From an uncultured bacterium (lineage in GTDB: Bacteria > Cyanobacteriota > Vampirovibrionia > Gastranaerophilales > Gastranaerophilaceae): DNA of 17,283 nucleotides. Below the pieces are notes generated by a model. That model was not told where the DNA came from and made no database searches. It was given only the letters and a program-made list of their open reading frames with translations. Location: contig URHD01000045.1 of assembly GCA_900547585.1 (NCBI GenBank), positions 1-17,283 on the forward strand, given 5' to 3'. The translations under genes and the position numbers were made by a program. Positions 1-6,222 of this stretch are shown here, piece after piece (the first letter of the stretch is position 1; each line of letters opens with the position of its first letter).

Positions 1-31
1 TCCCACCGGTCATCAAACGCGAAATCCTCGC

Positions 32-58
32 GGTGGGAATCGCTTCGCTATTCCCACC
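32..58. repeat. Intergenic inverted repeat with an alternative third arm
   Basis: Bases 32-40 (GGTGGGAAT) pair perfectly with 50-58 (ATTCCCACC) around a 9-nt loop. A third copy of the arm at 1-8 (TCCCACCG) can instead pair with 31-38, so two hairpins exclude each other. A tandem heptamer CTACTTG follows at 59-72. No U-tract follows, so this is not a simple terminator. It is probably part of a dispersed intergenic repeat (inference). Confidence 0.6.
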
Positions 59-79
59 CTACTTGCTACTTGCTGCCAA

Positions 80-95
80 CTCTCCCATCGGAGAG
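80..95. repeat. Short hairpin, probable dispersed intergenic repeat
   Basis: CTCTCC (80-85) and GGAGAG (90-95) form a 6-bp stem with a CATC loop. A related palindromic block lies at 13368-13386 in the opposite orientation, between two other genes. That suggests a family of short palindromic intergenic repeats in this genome. It sits just upstream of the ycf46 promoter and could also end transcription of a gene left of the window, though no T-run follows. Confidence 0.45.
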
Positions 96-103
96 GGAAA
101 ATA

Positions 104-132
104 TTTACTTTAACTGAAAAAAAATATATAAT
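104..132 (+). promoter_or_regulatory. Sigma-70-type promoter for the ycf46 operon
   Basis: A perfect -10 TATAAT at 127-132 is preceded by TTTACT at 104-109 (4 of 6 matches to TTGACA) with a 17-bp spacer. The predicted start is near 139, giving a leader of about 15 nt that holds the GGAG ribosome-binding site at 144-147 just before the ATG at 155. Confidence 0.55.
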
Positions 133-154
133 TCAATCAATTACGGAGTGAAAT

Positions 155-1777
155 ATGTTAGAGAAAAAAATTGCAAACCTTTTAAGAGCACGATTTCCTT
201 ATATTTATTTGACGACTTATGAGGAAGAACGCGCAACGTCAATGCTGCGCTCGATTGTGCAGAATGAAAAACTGGTGAAATTCCCACGGGAAATCTATAT
301 CTGGACGCAGACGAACGGGCTTATAAACGATGAAACCGAAAAACCCGTTGCAGGCACGGCAAATCCCTCAAAAGCGCTCGATTTTGTCCAAAAACACGAC
401 AAAGATTCGATTTTTATTTTTTATGACCTGCATATAAATTTCGGGCTGAAAAATCGCGCACCGGATTACGATTTGGTGCGAAAATTGCGTGATTTGGTGT
501 CAGTTTTGAAGGTCAGCCCCGCAAGAAAGAACATTTTCTTTATTTCACCCGAGGCGGTCATCCCCGAAACGCTACAAAAAGAGATTACAATCTGCGATTT
601 TCCGCTTCCGACGCTTGATGAGATAAAAAACAAACTCGACAGCATGCTTGCGCAAAATAAACGCGTAAAAACCGAAAATCTCACCCCCGAAGTGAAAGAA
701 AAACTCTGCAAAGCCGCACTCGGGCTTACTTTGCAGGAAACCGAAAACGCTTTTGCACTCGCAATGGTCAATGACGGCAAAATCGATGCAAAAGACATAA
801 ATATAATTATGGACGAAAAAATGCAGGTCATAAAAAAGACCGGAATCCTAGAATTTGTCCGTTCAAACTTCAATATCAACGATATCGGCGGCCTGGACAA
901 CCTCAAAAGCTGGCTTTTAAAAAGAAACAACTCATGGTCAGAAAAAGCAAAAAAATACTCGCTTCCCGCGCCAAAAGGGGTGCTGATTACGGGCGTTCCG
1001 GGCTGCGGAAAGAGCCTTACGGCTAAAGCAATGAGCGCAATCTGGCAGCTGCCGCTTTTAAGGCTGGATTTGGGCAAAATCTTTTCCGGACTTGTCGGAA
1101 GCTCCGAAGAAAACATGCGCCGCGCAATCGCCACGGCAGAAGCGGTCGCGCCGTCGATTTTGTGGGTTGACGAGATTGAAAAAGGGCTCAGCGGGGTTAA
1201 TTCCGGCAATGACAGCGGAGTTTCTTCGCGAATTTTCGGTCAATTCCTCACCTGGATGCAGGAAAAAGAAGCGCCGGTTTTTGTAATTGCCACGGCAAAC
1301 AACATAAACAGCCTCCCACCGGAATTATTAAGAAAAGGGCGTTTTGACGAGATTTTCTTTGTCGATATTCCGACTTACAACGAGAGAATTGAGATTTTTA
1401 AGCTGCATTTGAACAAAAGGCTCAAAAACGAGGAAATTTCCGCCAAAATTACCGTGGATGACGCGCTTTTACAGAAGCTTGCGTCAATGACCGAGGGATT
1501 TATCGGCGCAGAGATTGAACAGGTCGTTATTTCCGCACTTTATGAAGCATTTTTTGAAAACAGGGCGCTGACATTCAAGGATTTGGAAAAAACAATAAAA
1601 AACACTGTTCCGCTTTCGACGACGCAAAAGGAACAAATCCTTGCGCTGCGCGCGTGGGCAAATGTTCGTGCGGTTGCGGCAACAAAAAAAGAAAATCTCA
1701 CAAATTACAAAGAATCCGGAACAGGCGAATCAAAAGACGTCGCAAAAACCCGCGGTGGCAGGGCTCTGGATTTTTAA
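155..1777 (+). CDS. ycf46: Ycf46-like AAA+ ATPase
   Basis: Soluble AAA+ ATPase of 540 residues, the usual size of cyanobacterial and plastid Ycf46. The N-terminal ~240 residues are the family-specific part (opening LLRARFPYIYLTTYEEERA). The ATPase core follows: Walker A GVPGCGKS at residues 280-287, Walker B ILWVDE at 335-340, sensor-1 region VIATANN, arginine-finger region LLRKGRFDE at 391-399, and a sensor-2 segment GFIGAEIEQ. All catalytic residues are present, so ATP-driven remodelling is likely; the substrate is unknown. GGAG at 144-147 supports the start. Twelve bases separate its stop from the next gene, and the two small downstream genes are its usual partners. Ycf46 has been linked to photosynthesis and carbon responses in cyanobacteria. 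If the host is non-photosynthetic, the role here must be different. Confidence 0.9.
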   Translation: MLEKKIANLLRARFPYIYLTTYEEERATSMLRSIVQNEKLVKFPREIYIWTQTNGLINDETEKPVAGTANPSKALDFVQKHDKDSIFIFYDLHINFGLKNRAPDYDLVRKLRDLVSVLKVSPARKNIFFISPEAVIPETLQKEITICDFPLPTLDEIKNKLDSMLAQNKRVKTENLTPEVKEKLCKAALGLTLQETENAFALAMVNDGKIDAKDINIIMDEKMQVIKKTGILEFVRSNFNINDIGGLDNLKSWLLKRNNSWSEKAKKYSLPAPKGVLITGVPGCGKSLTAKAMSAIWQLPLLRLDLGKIFSGLVGSSEENMRRAIATAEAVAPSILWVDEIEKGLSGVNSGNDSGVSSRIFGQFLTWMQEKEAPVFVIATANNINSLPPELLRKGRFDEIFFVDIPTYNERIEIFKLHLNKRLKNEEISAKITVDDALLQKLASMTEGFIGAEIEQVVISALYEAFFENRALTFKDLEKTIKNTVPLSTTQKEQILALRAWANVRAVAATKKENLTNYKESGTGESKDVAKTRGGRALDF

Positions 1778-1789
1778 GAAAGGAAAAAT

Positions 1790-2308
1790 ATGTCTTGTAC
1801 AATCGGATTGGTACCGTTTTTGCTTTTATATGGTGCAGCACAGGCTGCGATTACGCTTTCGTCCGCTGAAAGCTCGGAAGAAATGAAACGCAGGCTCAAA
1901 GAATCGCTCGAAACCAACCACGGCGAGATTTCGCAGGAGCAGATTGATTTAATCTGCCGCGAATACTCAACAGCGTTTATGGACAGGGATTTGCTCATAA
2001 AAACCATTGAGGAGCACGGATTTACGGATATTTCGGAAGAAAACGGCAAGATTTCGGCGGTTCTGGACAATGTGAATATTGAATTTTACAGAAACGAAAG
2101 TTCTCAGCCTTACACGATGAACATTTTATGCCCGAAATTGTGCGAAACCTCACAGCTTACGACGGACATCAACGACGAATACACGCTCAACGTTCAGGAA
2201 GAAACCTACATAAAAATCAAGGAACGCCTTGAGAAAAAGAGCCTCAAAATCGACGAGGAAGAGATTCTCGAGGACGATTCGATAATGATTACGGTAAATC
2301 TGGACTAG
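1790..2308 (+). CDS. DUF1257/Ycf35-like partner of the Ycf46 ATPase
   Basis: Acidic protein of 172 residues with a hydrophobic N-terminus (about residues 5-22, LLLYGAAQAA core), which could be a membrane anchor or a buried helix. The middle and end (a short LIKTIEEHGF segment, then strands, ending DDSIMITVNLD) resemble the layout of DUF1257 (Ycf35): a conversion-like small domain closing on a beta strand of the DGSI type. The assignment rests on weak similarity plus position between a Ycf46 ATPase and a DUF2997 gene, an arrangement known in cyanobacteria. AAAGGA at 1779-1784 is the ribosome-binding site, just after the ycf46 stop, so the two genes are co-transcribed. Function is unknown; a substrate adaptor for the ATPase is a reasonable guess (inference). 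Confidence 0.7.
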   Translation: MSCTIGLVPFLLLYGAAQAAITLSSAESSEEMKRRLKESLETNHGEISQEQIDLICREYSTAFMDRDLLIKTIEEHGFTDISEENGKISAVLDNVNIEFYRNESSQPYTMNILCPKLCETSQLTTDINDEYTLNVQEETYIKIKERLEKKSLKIDEEEILEDDSIMITVNLD

Positions 2309-2321
2309 AAAGGAGCGATTT

Positions 2322-2537
2322 ATGTCAAACAAGAAATTGAAAATAAAACTTCTGCCCACAGGCGAAATCGAAATGCACACAGAAGGGATAAAAGGCAAGA
2401 AATGTCTTGATTATATTGAACTTATGGAGGTTCTTGCCGACGCAAAGGTCGTCAGGCAGGAGTTTACGCAGGAATATTACGAAGAGGAAACAGAAACCAT
2501 CCAAAACAGCGAGCAAAATTCTTTGTACAACAAATAG
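2322..2537 (+). CDS. DUF2997 small protein
   Basis: Small acidic protein of 71 residues matching the DUF2997 pattern: an N-terminal beta pair ending in the turn GIKGKKC (residues 22-28), a helix, then a (T/S)xEYY segment (EYY at 51-53) and a variable acidic tail. DUF2997 proteins are uncharacterised and commonly sit beside DUF1257 and AAA+ ATPase genes, as here. AAAGGAG at 2309-2315 overlaps the end of the preceding gene, and the spacing is 13 nt from its stop. It is the last gene of the operon: a strong terminator begins 42 nt after the stop. A role as a small partner or regulator of the Ycf46 ATPase is inferred from context only. Confidence 0.8.
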   Translation: MSNKKLKIKLLPTGEIEMHTEGIKGKKCLDYIELMEVLADAKVVRQEFTQEYYEEETETIQNSEQNSLYNK

Positions 2538-2579
2538 AAATTTAAAATGGCTAAATTTGTCACCCTGAACTTGAATTAT

Positions 2580-2607
2580 AAAAGCCTCTGACAATTCAGA
2601 GGCTTTT
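2580..2607. terminator. Bidirectional intrinsic terminator
   Basis: AAAAGCCTCTGA (2580-2591) and TCAGAGGCTTTT (2596-2607) form a perfect 12-bp stem with a 4-nt CAAT loop. The A-run and T-run give a U-tract on either strand. It lies between the convergent ends of the DUF2997 gene (+, stop at 2537) and the small minus-strand gene (stop at 2611), so it serves both. Confidence 0.88.
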
Positions 2608-2610
2608 GGT

Positions 2611-2865
2611 TTATGAATATCTATTTTTGTATGCATCCATAAGCGGTTTAAGCTTATTATACGTTTCCTTGTCCAAATTTAAACCCCAATGCTCAGGTGG
2701 AGCCTGATTTGTTGCTGTATCTTGAGAATTTTTAATAAATACACCCTCATCATCAAGAGGTTCATTGTTCGGCGCAGGGCTGCTTCCTTGAGTATTATTA
2801 GTTTCAACCCGTTGACAGCCTTTTCGCTGAAAAAAAGCTCCTATGCTATTAATTCTTAAATTCAT
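2611..2865 (-). CDS. Small protein under a sigma-28 promoter, function unknown
   Basis: Unknown protein of 84 residues, read from ATG at 2865. A longer GTG start at 2874 is possible, but AAAGGTGG at 2871-2878 sits 5 nt before this ATG and decides the start. The N-terminus (MNLRINSIGAFF) is followed by a polar, probably disordered stretch rich in N, Q, S, P and T, and a short C-terminal segment LDKETYNKLKPLMDAYKNRYS that could form a helix. No signal peptide or membrane helix is seen. The upstream sigma-28 promoter at 2914-2940 and the divergent flhA point to a late flagellar gene. The size and disorder recall FlgM, the sigma-28 anti-sigma factor, but I do not see the FlgM C-terminal helix pattern, so no name is given. 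Confidence 0.7.
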   Translation of the reverse strand: MNLRINSIGAFFQRKGCQRVETNNTQGSSPAPNNEPLDDEGVFIKNSQDTATNQAPPEHWGLNLDKETYNKLKPLMDAYKNRYS

Positions 2866-2913
2866 ACATACCACCTTTCTTTTAATAATGACTAAACAGC
2901 TGTTACAAAATAC

Positions 2914-2940
2914 TTATCGGCACATCTTGAATAAACTTAA
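2914..2940 (-). promoter_or_regulatory. Near-consensus sigma-28 (FliA) promoter
   Basis: On the minus strand the sequence reads TTAAGTTT, 11 nt, GCCGATAA. The sigma-28 consensus of enteric bacteria is TAAAGTTT-N11-GCCGATAA, so the -35 matches 7 of 8, the -10 matches 8 of 8, and the spacer is exact. Transcription would start near 2907 and give a leader of about 42 nt with a good ribosome-binding site before the ATG at 2865. Confidence 0.85.
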
Positions 2941-3161
2941 GATTTCACTATCTTGGCCACGCCATGCTATGCTATTAGGCATTATCATTTGATTTGAAGT
3001 GTTTGTAAATAATTATTAAGATAATTGTATTTACTTAACATTTTTTAACAATAATATCATTTTTGAGCTGTTTGATGTGAATTAGTATGTTCAAAATCGC
3101 AAGAACATTGCGACTTTGAAATAAATTTAGAGTGACACGACCTGTTTTTACAATACAAATC

Positions 3162-3178
3162 CGTTAAGAAGCGTTAAG
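3162..3178. repeat. Helically phased CGTTAAG direct repeats
   Basis: CGTTAAG occurs at 3162-3168 and again at 3172-3178, a period of 10 bp (one helical turn), 64-80 nt before the flhA start. Repeats on one face of the helix are typical of a regulator site, but no regulator is identified. Confidence 0.4.
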
Positions 3179-3222
3179 GATTAGAAAAAATAAGGGATAT
3201 GGGCTAAAATTATTATTGAATA

Positions 3223-3234
3223 ATTATCGATAAT
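3223..3234. promoter_or_regulatory. 12-bp palindrome and degenerate sigma-28-like element before flhA
   Basis: ATTATCGATAAT is a perfect palindrome ending 7 nt before the flhA ATG. It contains CGATAA, the core of a sigma-28 -10. TAAAATTA at 3205-3212 lies upstream, but the 13-bp spacer is 2 bp too long. If used, the transcript would start almost at the ATG. It could equally be an operator. Confidence 0.3.
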
Positions 3235-3241
3235 ATTATAA

Positions 3242-5341
3242 ATGAATAAAATAATAAGCTTATTAAAAAATAACGACATGATAATGGCTGTCGGGCTGGT
3301 TATAATTATCGCCATGATGATTATCCCCCTGCCGCCTATGCTGCTTGATATTCTGCTTACTTTGAATATCTCGCTTTCTGTTATTATCCTGCTCGTTTGC
3401 CTTTTTATAAAAGAACCGCTTGAATACTCATCTTTTCCGATAATCCTCCTCATTGCAACGATTTTCAGACTCGGATTGAACGTAAGTTCAACCAGATTGA
3501 TTCTTCTGGAAGGCGCAGCCGGTGAGGTTATCAACTCTTTCGGGCAATTTGTGGTCGGAGGCAACTACGTTGTCGGGTTCATTATATTCGTAATCCTCGT
3601 AATCATTAACTTTATGGTAATCACGGGCGGTGCAACTCGCGTCGCAGAAGTTTCCGCAAGATTTACACTGGACAGCATGCCCGGAAAACAGCTGAGCATC
3701 GACGCTGACCTGAATGCGGGGCTGATTAACGAAGAACAGGCAAAAGCCCGCCGCAGAAAGCTCGAAAGGGAAGCGGATTTTTACGGAACAATGGATGGTG
3801 CCTCAAAATTCGTAAAAGGCGATGCAACAGCGGGGATTATCATCACTGTTATCAACATTTTCGGCGGTTTTATCATCGGAATGTGGCAGCTGAAAATGGA
3901 TTTGCTCACAGCGTTGAGCACATATACGATTTTGACGGTCGGCGACGGGCTTGTTTCACAGCTTCCGGCGCTTTTGATTTCGTTCTCGACCGGTTTGATT
4001 GTCAGCCGTGCGAGCGGACAGGACAATTCGCTCAGCGCCGATATTATCAACGAAATGTTCACAAATCCGATGGTTCTCGGGATAGTTTCGGGTCTTTTGC
4101 TTGTTCTGGGGCTCGTTCCGGGAATGCCAACAATTCCTTTTACGATTGTTGCAATGACTATAGGCTGGCTTGCCTACAACAAGAAAAAAGAGGCAGATAA
4201 AAAGGCTGAAATTGCCCAAAAAGCAGAGGCAGAAAGCAAAAACCTCGAAAACCGCGTCGGAAAAAAGAAGAAAAAGGCATCACGCGAAAGCGTTATGGAA
4301 CTTTTGAACGTAGAAACCATAGAAATGGAAATCGGATACAGGCTCGTGCCTTTGCTCGATGCGGAACAGGGCGGGGATTTGCTTGAGCGTATTGCTCAGA
4401 TTCGACGCCAGACAGCGCTGGATTTGGGGATAGTTTTGCCCTCAATAAGGGTCAGAGACAATTTACAACTCCCGCCAAACACATATCAGATTAAATTAAA
4501 GGGTGTTCCTATTGAAAACGGCGAAGTTTATCCGGAAAGAAGCCTTGCAATGAACGCTGCAGGCACGGATAATGACCTAGGAATCAACGGAATCAGCGCG
4601 ATTGAGCCGGCTTTCGGGCTTCCTGCGCTGTGGATTGAAGAAAAGGACAAAGAAATCGCCGAAACCTACGGATATACTGTTGTCAGCCCATCAGCCGTGA
4701 TTTCAACCCATCTGACCGAAGTTATAAAGAAAAATGCCTCGGAAATCCTTACGCGTTCGGATGTTCAGCAGCTTCTTGAAAACTTAAAAAAAGAGGTTTC
4801 AGAGGATTATGTAAACGATTTGCTCAAAGATACCTCTGTAGGCGAGATTCAGCAGGTTATGCAGAACCTTTTAAAAGAAAGAGTTTCTGTTCGCGACCTG
4901 AAAACGATATTAGAAGTAACAAGTGTGCAATCAAAAGTCAGCAGAAATACCGACTATCTTACGGAGCAGGTTCGCTCGGCGCTTGCGAGAGGGATTTGCA
5001 AGCAAAATCTCTCAGATACCGGCGAACTCCTTGCCGTTACGCTTTCTCCTGACGCCGAAAACGTTATTGCGCAGGGTTTAAGCCCCGATGGGAACAGCCT
5101 GACGCTTGATCCTGACTTTACAAGGCGGCTTTTGGACAGTTTAAATTACGAGCTTGAAAAAGCAATCACCTCAACAGGTGCACAGCCGGTAATCCTTTGT
5201 TCTTCACCCATAAGATTGCCGTTCAGGCGCCTCATAGAAAGAACTTATCCGCAGATTGCCGTAATGTCGTATAATGAAATCAGCAACAATGTTAAGGCAA
5301 AATCGGTAGGTGTCGTAAAAGCGGCTCCCGCAAAGGTTTAA
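3242..5341 (+). CDS. flhA: Flagellar type III export gate protein FlhA
   Basis: Inner-membrane FlhA of 699 residues, full length for the family. It forms the nonameric export gate of the flagellar basal body and couples the ion gradient to export of rod, hook and filament subunits. The N-terminal ~315 residues hold about eight membrane helices (starting near residue 14). The FHIPEP signature lies at about 133-156 (RVAEVSARF...GKQLSIDADL), with the conserved DGASKFVKGDA loop at 185-195. A Lys-rich linker (about 313-345) leads to the cytosolic ring domain. An in-frame TAA immediately before the ATG fixes the earliest start, and the N-terminus aligns with other FlhA proteins. Unlike its neighbours it has no Shine-Dalgarno sequence. 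No other flagellar export gene is next to it, so flagellar genes seem scattered. The PilZ gene follows after 33 nt. Confidence 0.97.
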   Translation: MNKIISLLKNNDMIMAVGLVIIIAMMIIPLPPMLLDILLTLNISLSVIILLVCLFIKEPLEYSSFPIILLIATIFRLGLNVSSTRLILLEGAAGEVINSFGQFVVGGNYVVGFIIFVILVIINFMVITGGATRVAEVSARFTLDSMPGKQLSIDADLNAGLINEEQAKARRRKLEREADFYGTMDGASKFVKGDATAGIIITVINIFGGFIIGMWQLKMDLLTALSTYTILTVGDGLVSQLPALLISFSTGLIVSRASGQDNSLSADIINEMFTNPMVLGIVSGLLLVLGLVPGMPTIPFTIVAMTIGWLAYNKKKEADKKAEIAQKAEAESKNLENRVGKKKKKASRESVMELLNVETIEMEIGYRLVPLLDAEQGGDLLERIAQIRRQTALDLGIVLPSIRVRDNLQLPPNTYQIKLKGVPIENGEVYPERSLAMNAAGTDNDLGINGISAIEPAFGLPALWIEEKDKEIAETYGYTVVSPSAVISTHLTEVIKKNASEILTRSDVQQLLENLKKEVSEDYVNDLLKDTSVGEIQQVMQNLLKERVSVRDLKTILEVTSVQSKVSRNTDYLTEQVRSALARGICKQNLSDTGELLAVTLSPDAENVIAQGLSPDGNSLTLDPDFTRRLLDSLNYELEKAITSTGAQPVILCSSPIRLPFRRLIERTYPQIAVMSYNEISNNVKAKSVGVVKAAPAKV

Positions 5342-5374
5342 TGTTACTAAATTAAGAATAATCGAAAGGCTAAT

Positions 5375-5971
5375 ATGAAAACGCTGTTGAAAAAGAACAA
5401 AAAAGTAAGCATTCTCCCCCAAGACGTGAAAGGCGCGGCAGAAGGAACAATTACAAAGGCGCTCAAAGATTTTTTTGAGGTCGAAATTCCGTCAGCCGAC
5501 TTAAAATATTACAAAACAGGAGAAAGCGTCGAGCTTTTTGCGGCTGTTGACGCGGGGATGCTTTATTTTTCATCGGAGCTTGAAGAAATCAATGAAAACA
5601 CTTTAAAAATCAAGTCAACAAAAGACTACGAGCTTCTTCAAAGGCGCGAATACACAAGAATTCCGCTGGATAAAGAAATAAAAATAAAAGACAATAACAC
5701 AATCTGCCACTGCATTGACATCAGCGCCGGCGGAATGAAGCTCGAGATGGAAAAACAGCCAGATATGGAAAAAGATTACACGATTTCGTTCAGTCTTGAC
5801 GGAAGAACGGAAATCAGCTGTTATTTGCGCCCGATAAGGATTTCAAAGGACGACAAAAAGAAAAACGGCAAATATATAGTATCCGGACGATTTGTTTTAT
5901 TAAAAAATATTGATAAAATAGCAATAGTTCAGTACTGCTTTAAGAAAAACATAGAAAATACGAACAAATAA
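5375..5971 (+). CDS. PilZ-domain protein, YcgR-like c-di-GMP receptor
   Basis: Cytosolic protein of 198 residues. The first ~85 residues are a small beta domain like the YcgR N-terminal region. The C-terminal PilZ domain carries both c-di-GMP-binding motifs: RxxxR (R91-E-Y-T-R95, preceded by Q89-R90) and DxSxxG (D115-I-S-A-G-G120). Binding of c-di-GMP is therefore very likely. YcgR-type proteins slow flagellar rotation when c-di-GMP is high, and the place right after flhA and two genes before a c-di-GMP-degrading regulator fits that role. GAAAGG at 5364-5369 lies 5 nt before the ATG. The gene is probably in one operon with flhA and the three genes that follow. Action on the flagellar motor is inferred from context; control of another surface structure is possible. 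Confidence 0.88.
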   Translation: MKTLLKKNKKVSILPQDVKGAAEGTITKALKDFFEVEIPSADLKYYKTGESVELFAAVDAGMLYFSSELEEINENTLKIKSTKDYELLQRREYTRIPLDKEIKIKDNNTICHCIDISAGGMKLEMEKQPDMEKDYTISFSLDGRTEISCYLRPIRISKDDKKKNGKYIVSGRFVLLKNIDKIAIVQYCFKKNIENTNK

Positions 5972-5976
5972 CCACC

Positions 5977-6213
5977 ATGTCAGGAAAACTAACTTACAAG
6001 CACAAAATCAGCGGAATATTAGGTTCTTTCACGGCATTGCTGTGCGGAGCGCTCATATTTTGCAAAGGAATGCCCGATATCCACGGACTAATCAGCGGAT
6101 TTGCAATAATTGCACCGGCGGCGTTGAGTGCAGGCGCATGCGGTTATTTTATCGGCAAAATTTTTGACAAAGGCAACGAAAGCACAGGCGGTTCCGGTCA
6201 AATTTTCAAATAG
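5977..6213 (+). CDS. Small two-helix membrane protein
   Basis: Protein of 78 residues, not recognised. Two hydrophobic segments (about 11-29 and 38-61) are rich in Gly, Ala and Ser, with a short polar loop (KGMPDIHG) and a Gly/Ser-rich tail. The pattern is that of an inner-membrane helical hairpin. It starts 5 nt after the PilZ stop without a clear Shine-Dalgarno sequence, so translation is probably coupled. The kinase gene follows 9 nt after its stop. Tight packing between a c-di-GMP receptor and a sensor kinase suggests an accessory part of the same signalling unit, but the sequence does not show which. Confidence 0.75.
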   Translation: MSGKLTYKHKISGILGSFTALLCGALIFCKGMPDIHGLISGFAIIAPAALSAGACGYFIGKIFDKGNESTGGSGQIFK

Positions 6214-6222
6214 GGTCACAAA

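Larger units (their letters stand above)
2866..3241. other. AT-rich divergent intergenic region upstream of flhA
   Basis: About 375 bases between two divergent starts. It holds the minus-strand sigma-28 promoter (2914-2940), two CGTTAAG direct repeats 10 bp apart (3162-3168, 3172-3178), a weak sigma-70-like pair (GTGACA at 3132-3137 and TACAAA at 3154-3159, 16-bp spacer), and a 12-bp palindrome at 3223-3234 next to the flhA start. I see no open frame, RNA gene or riboswitch. Confidence 0.6.

Noticed and set aside
466..1209. Minus-strand open frame of 247 codons inside ycf46
   Set aside because: It lies wholly within a well-supported AAA+ gene on the other strand, is Ser/Phe-rich as antisense shadows are, and shows no domain or ribosome-binding site.
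3181..3564. Minus-strand open frame overlapping the flhA start
   Set aside because: It is the antisense shadow of the flhA membrane helices and has no ribosome-binding site or recognisable domain.
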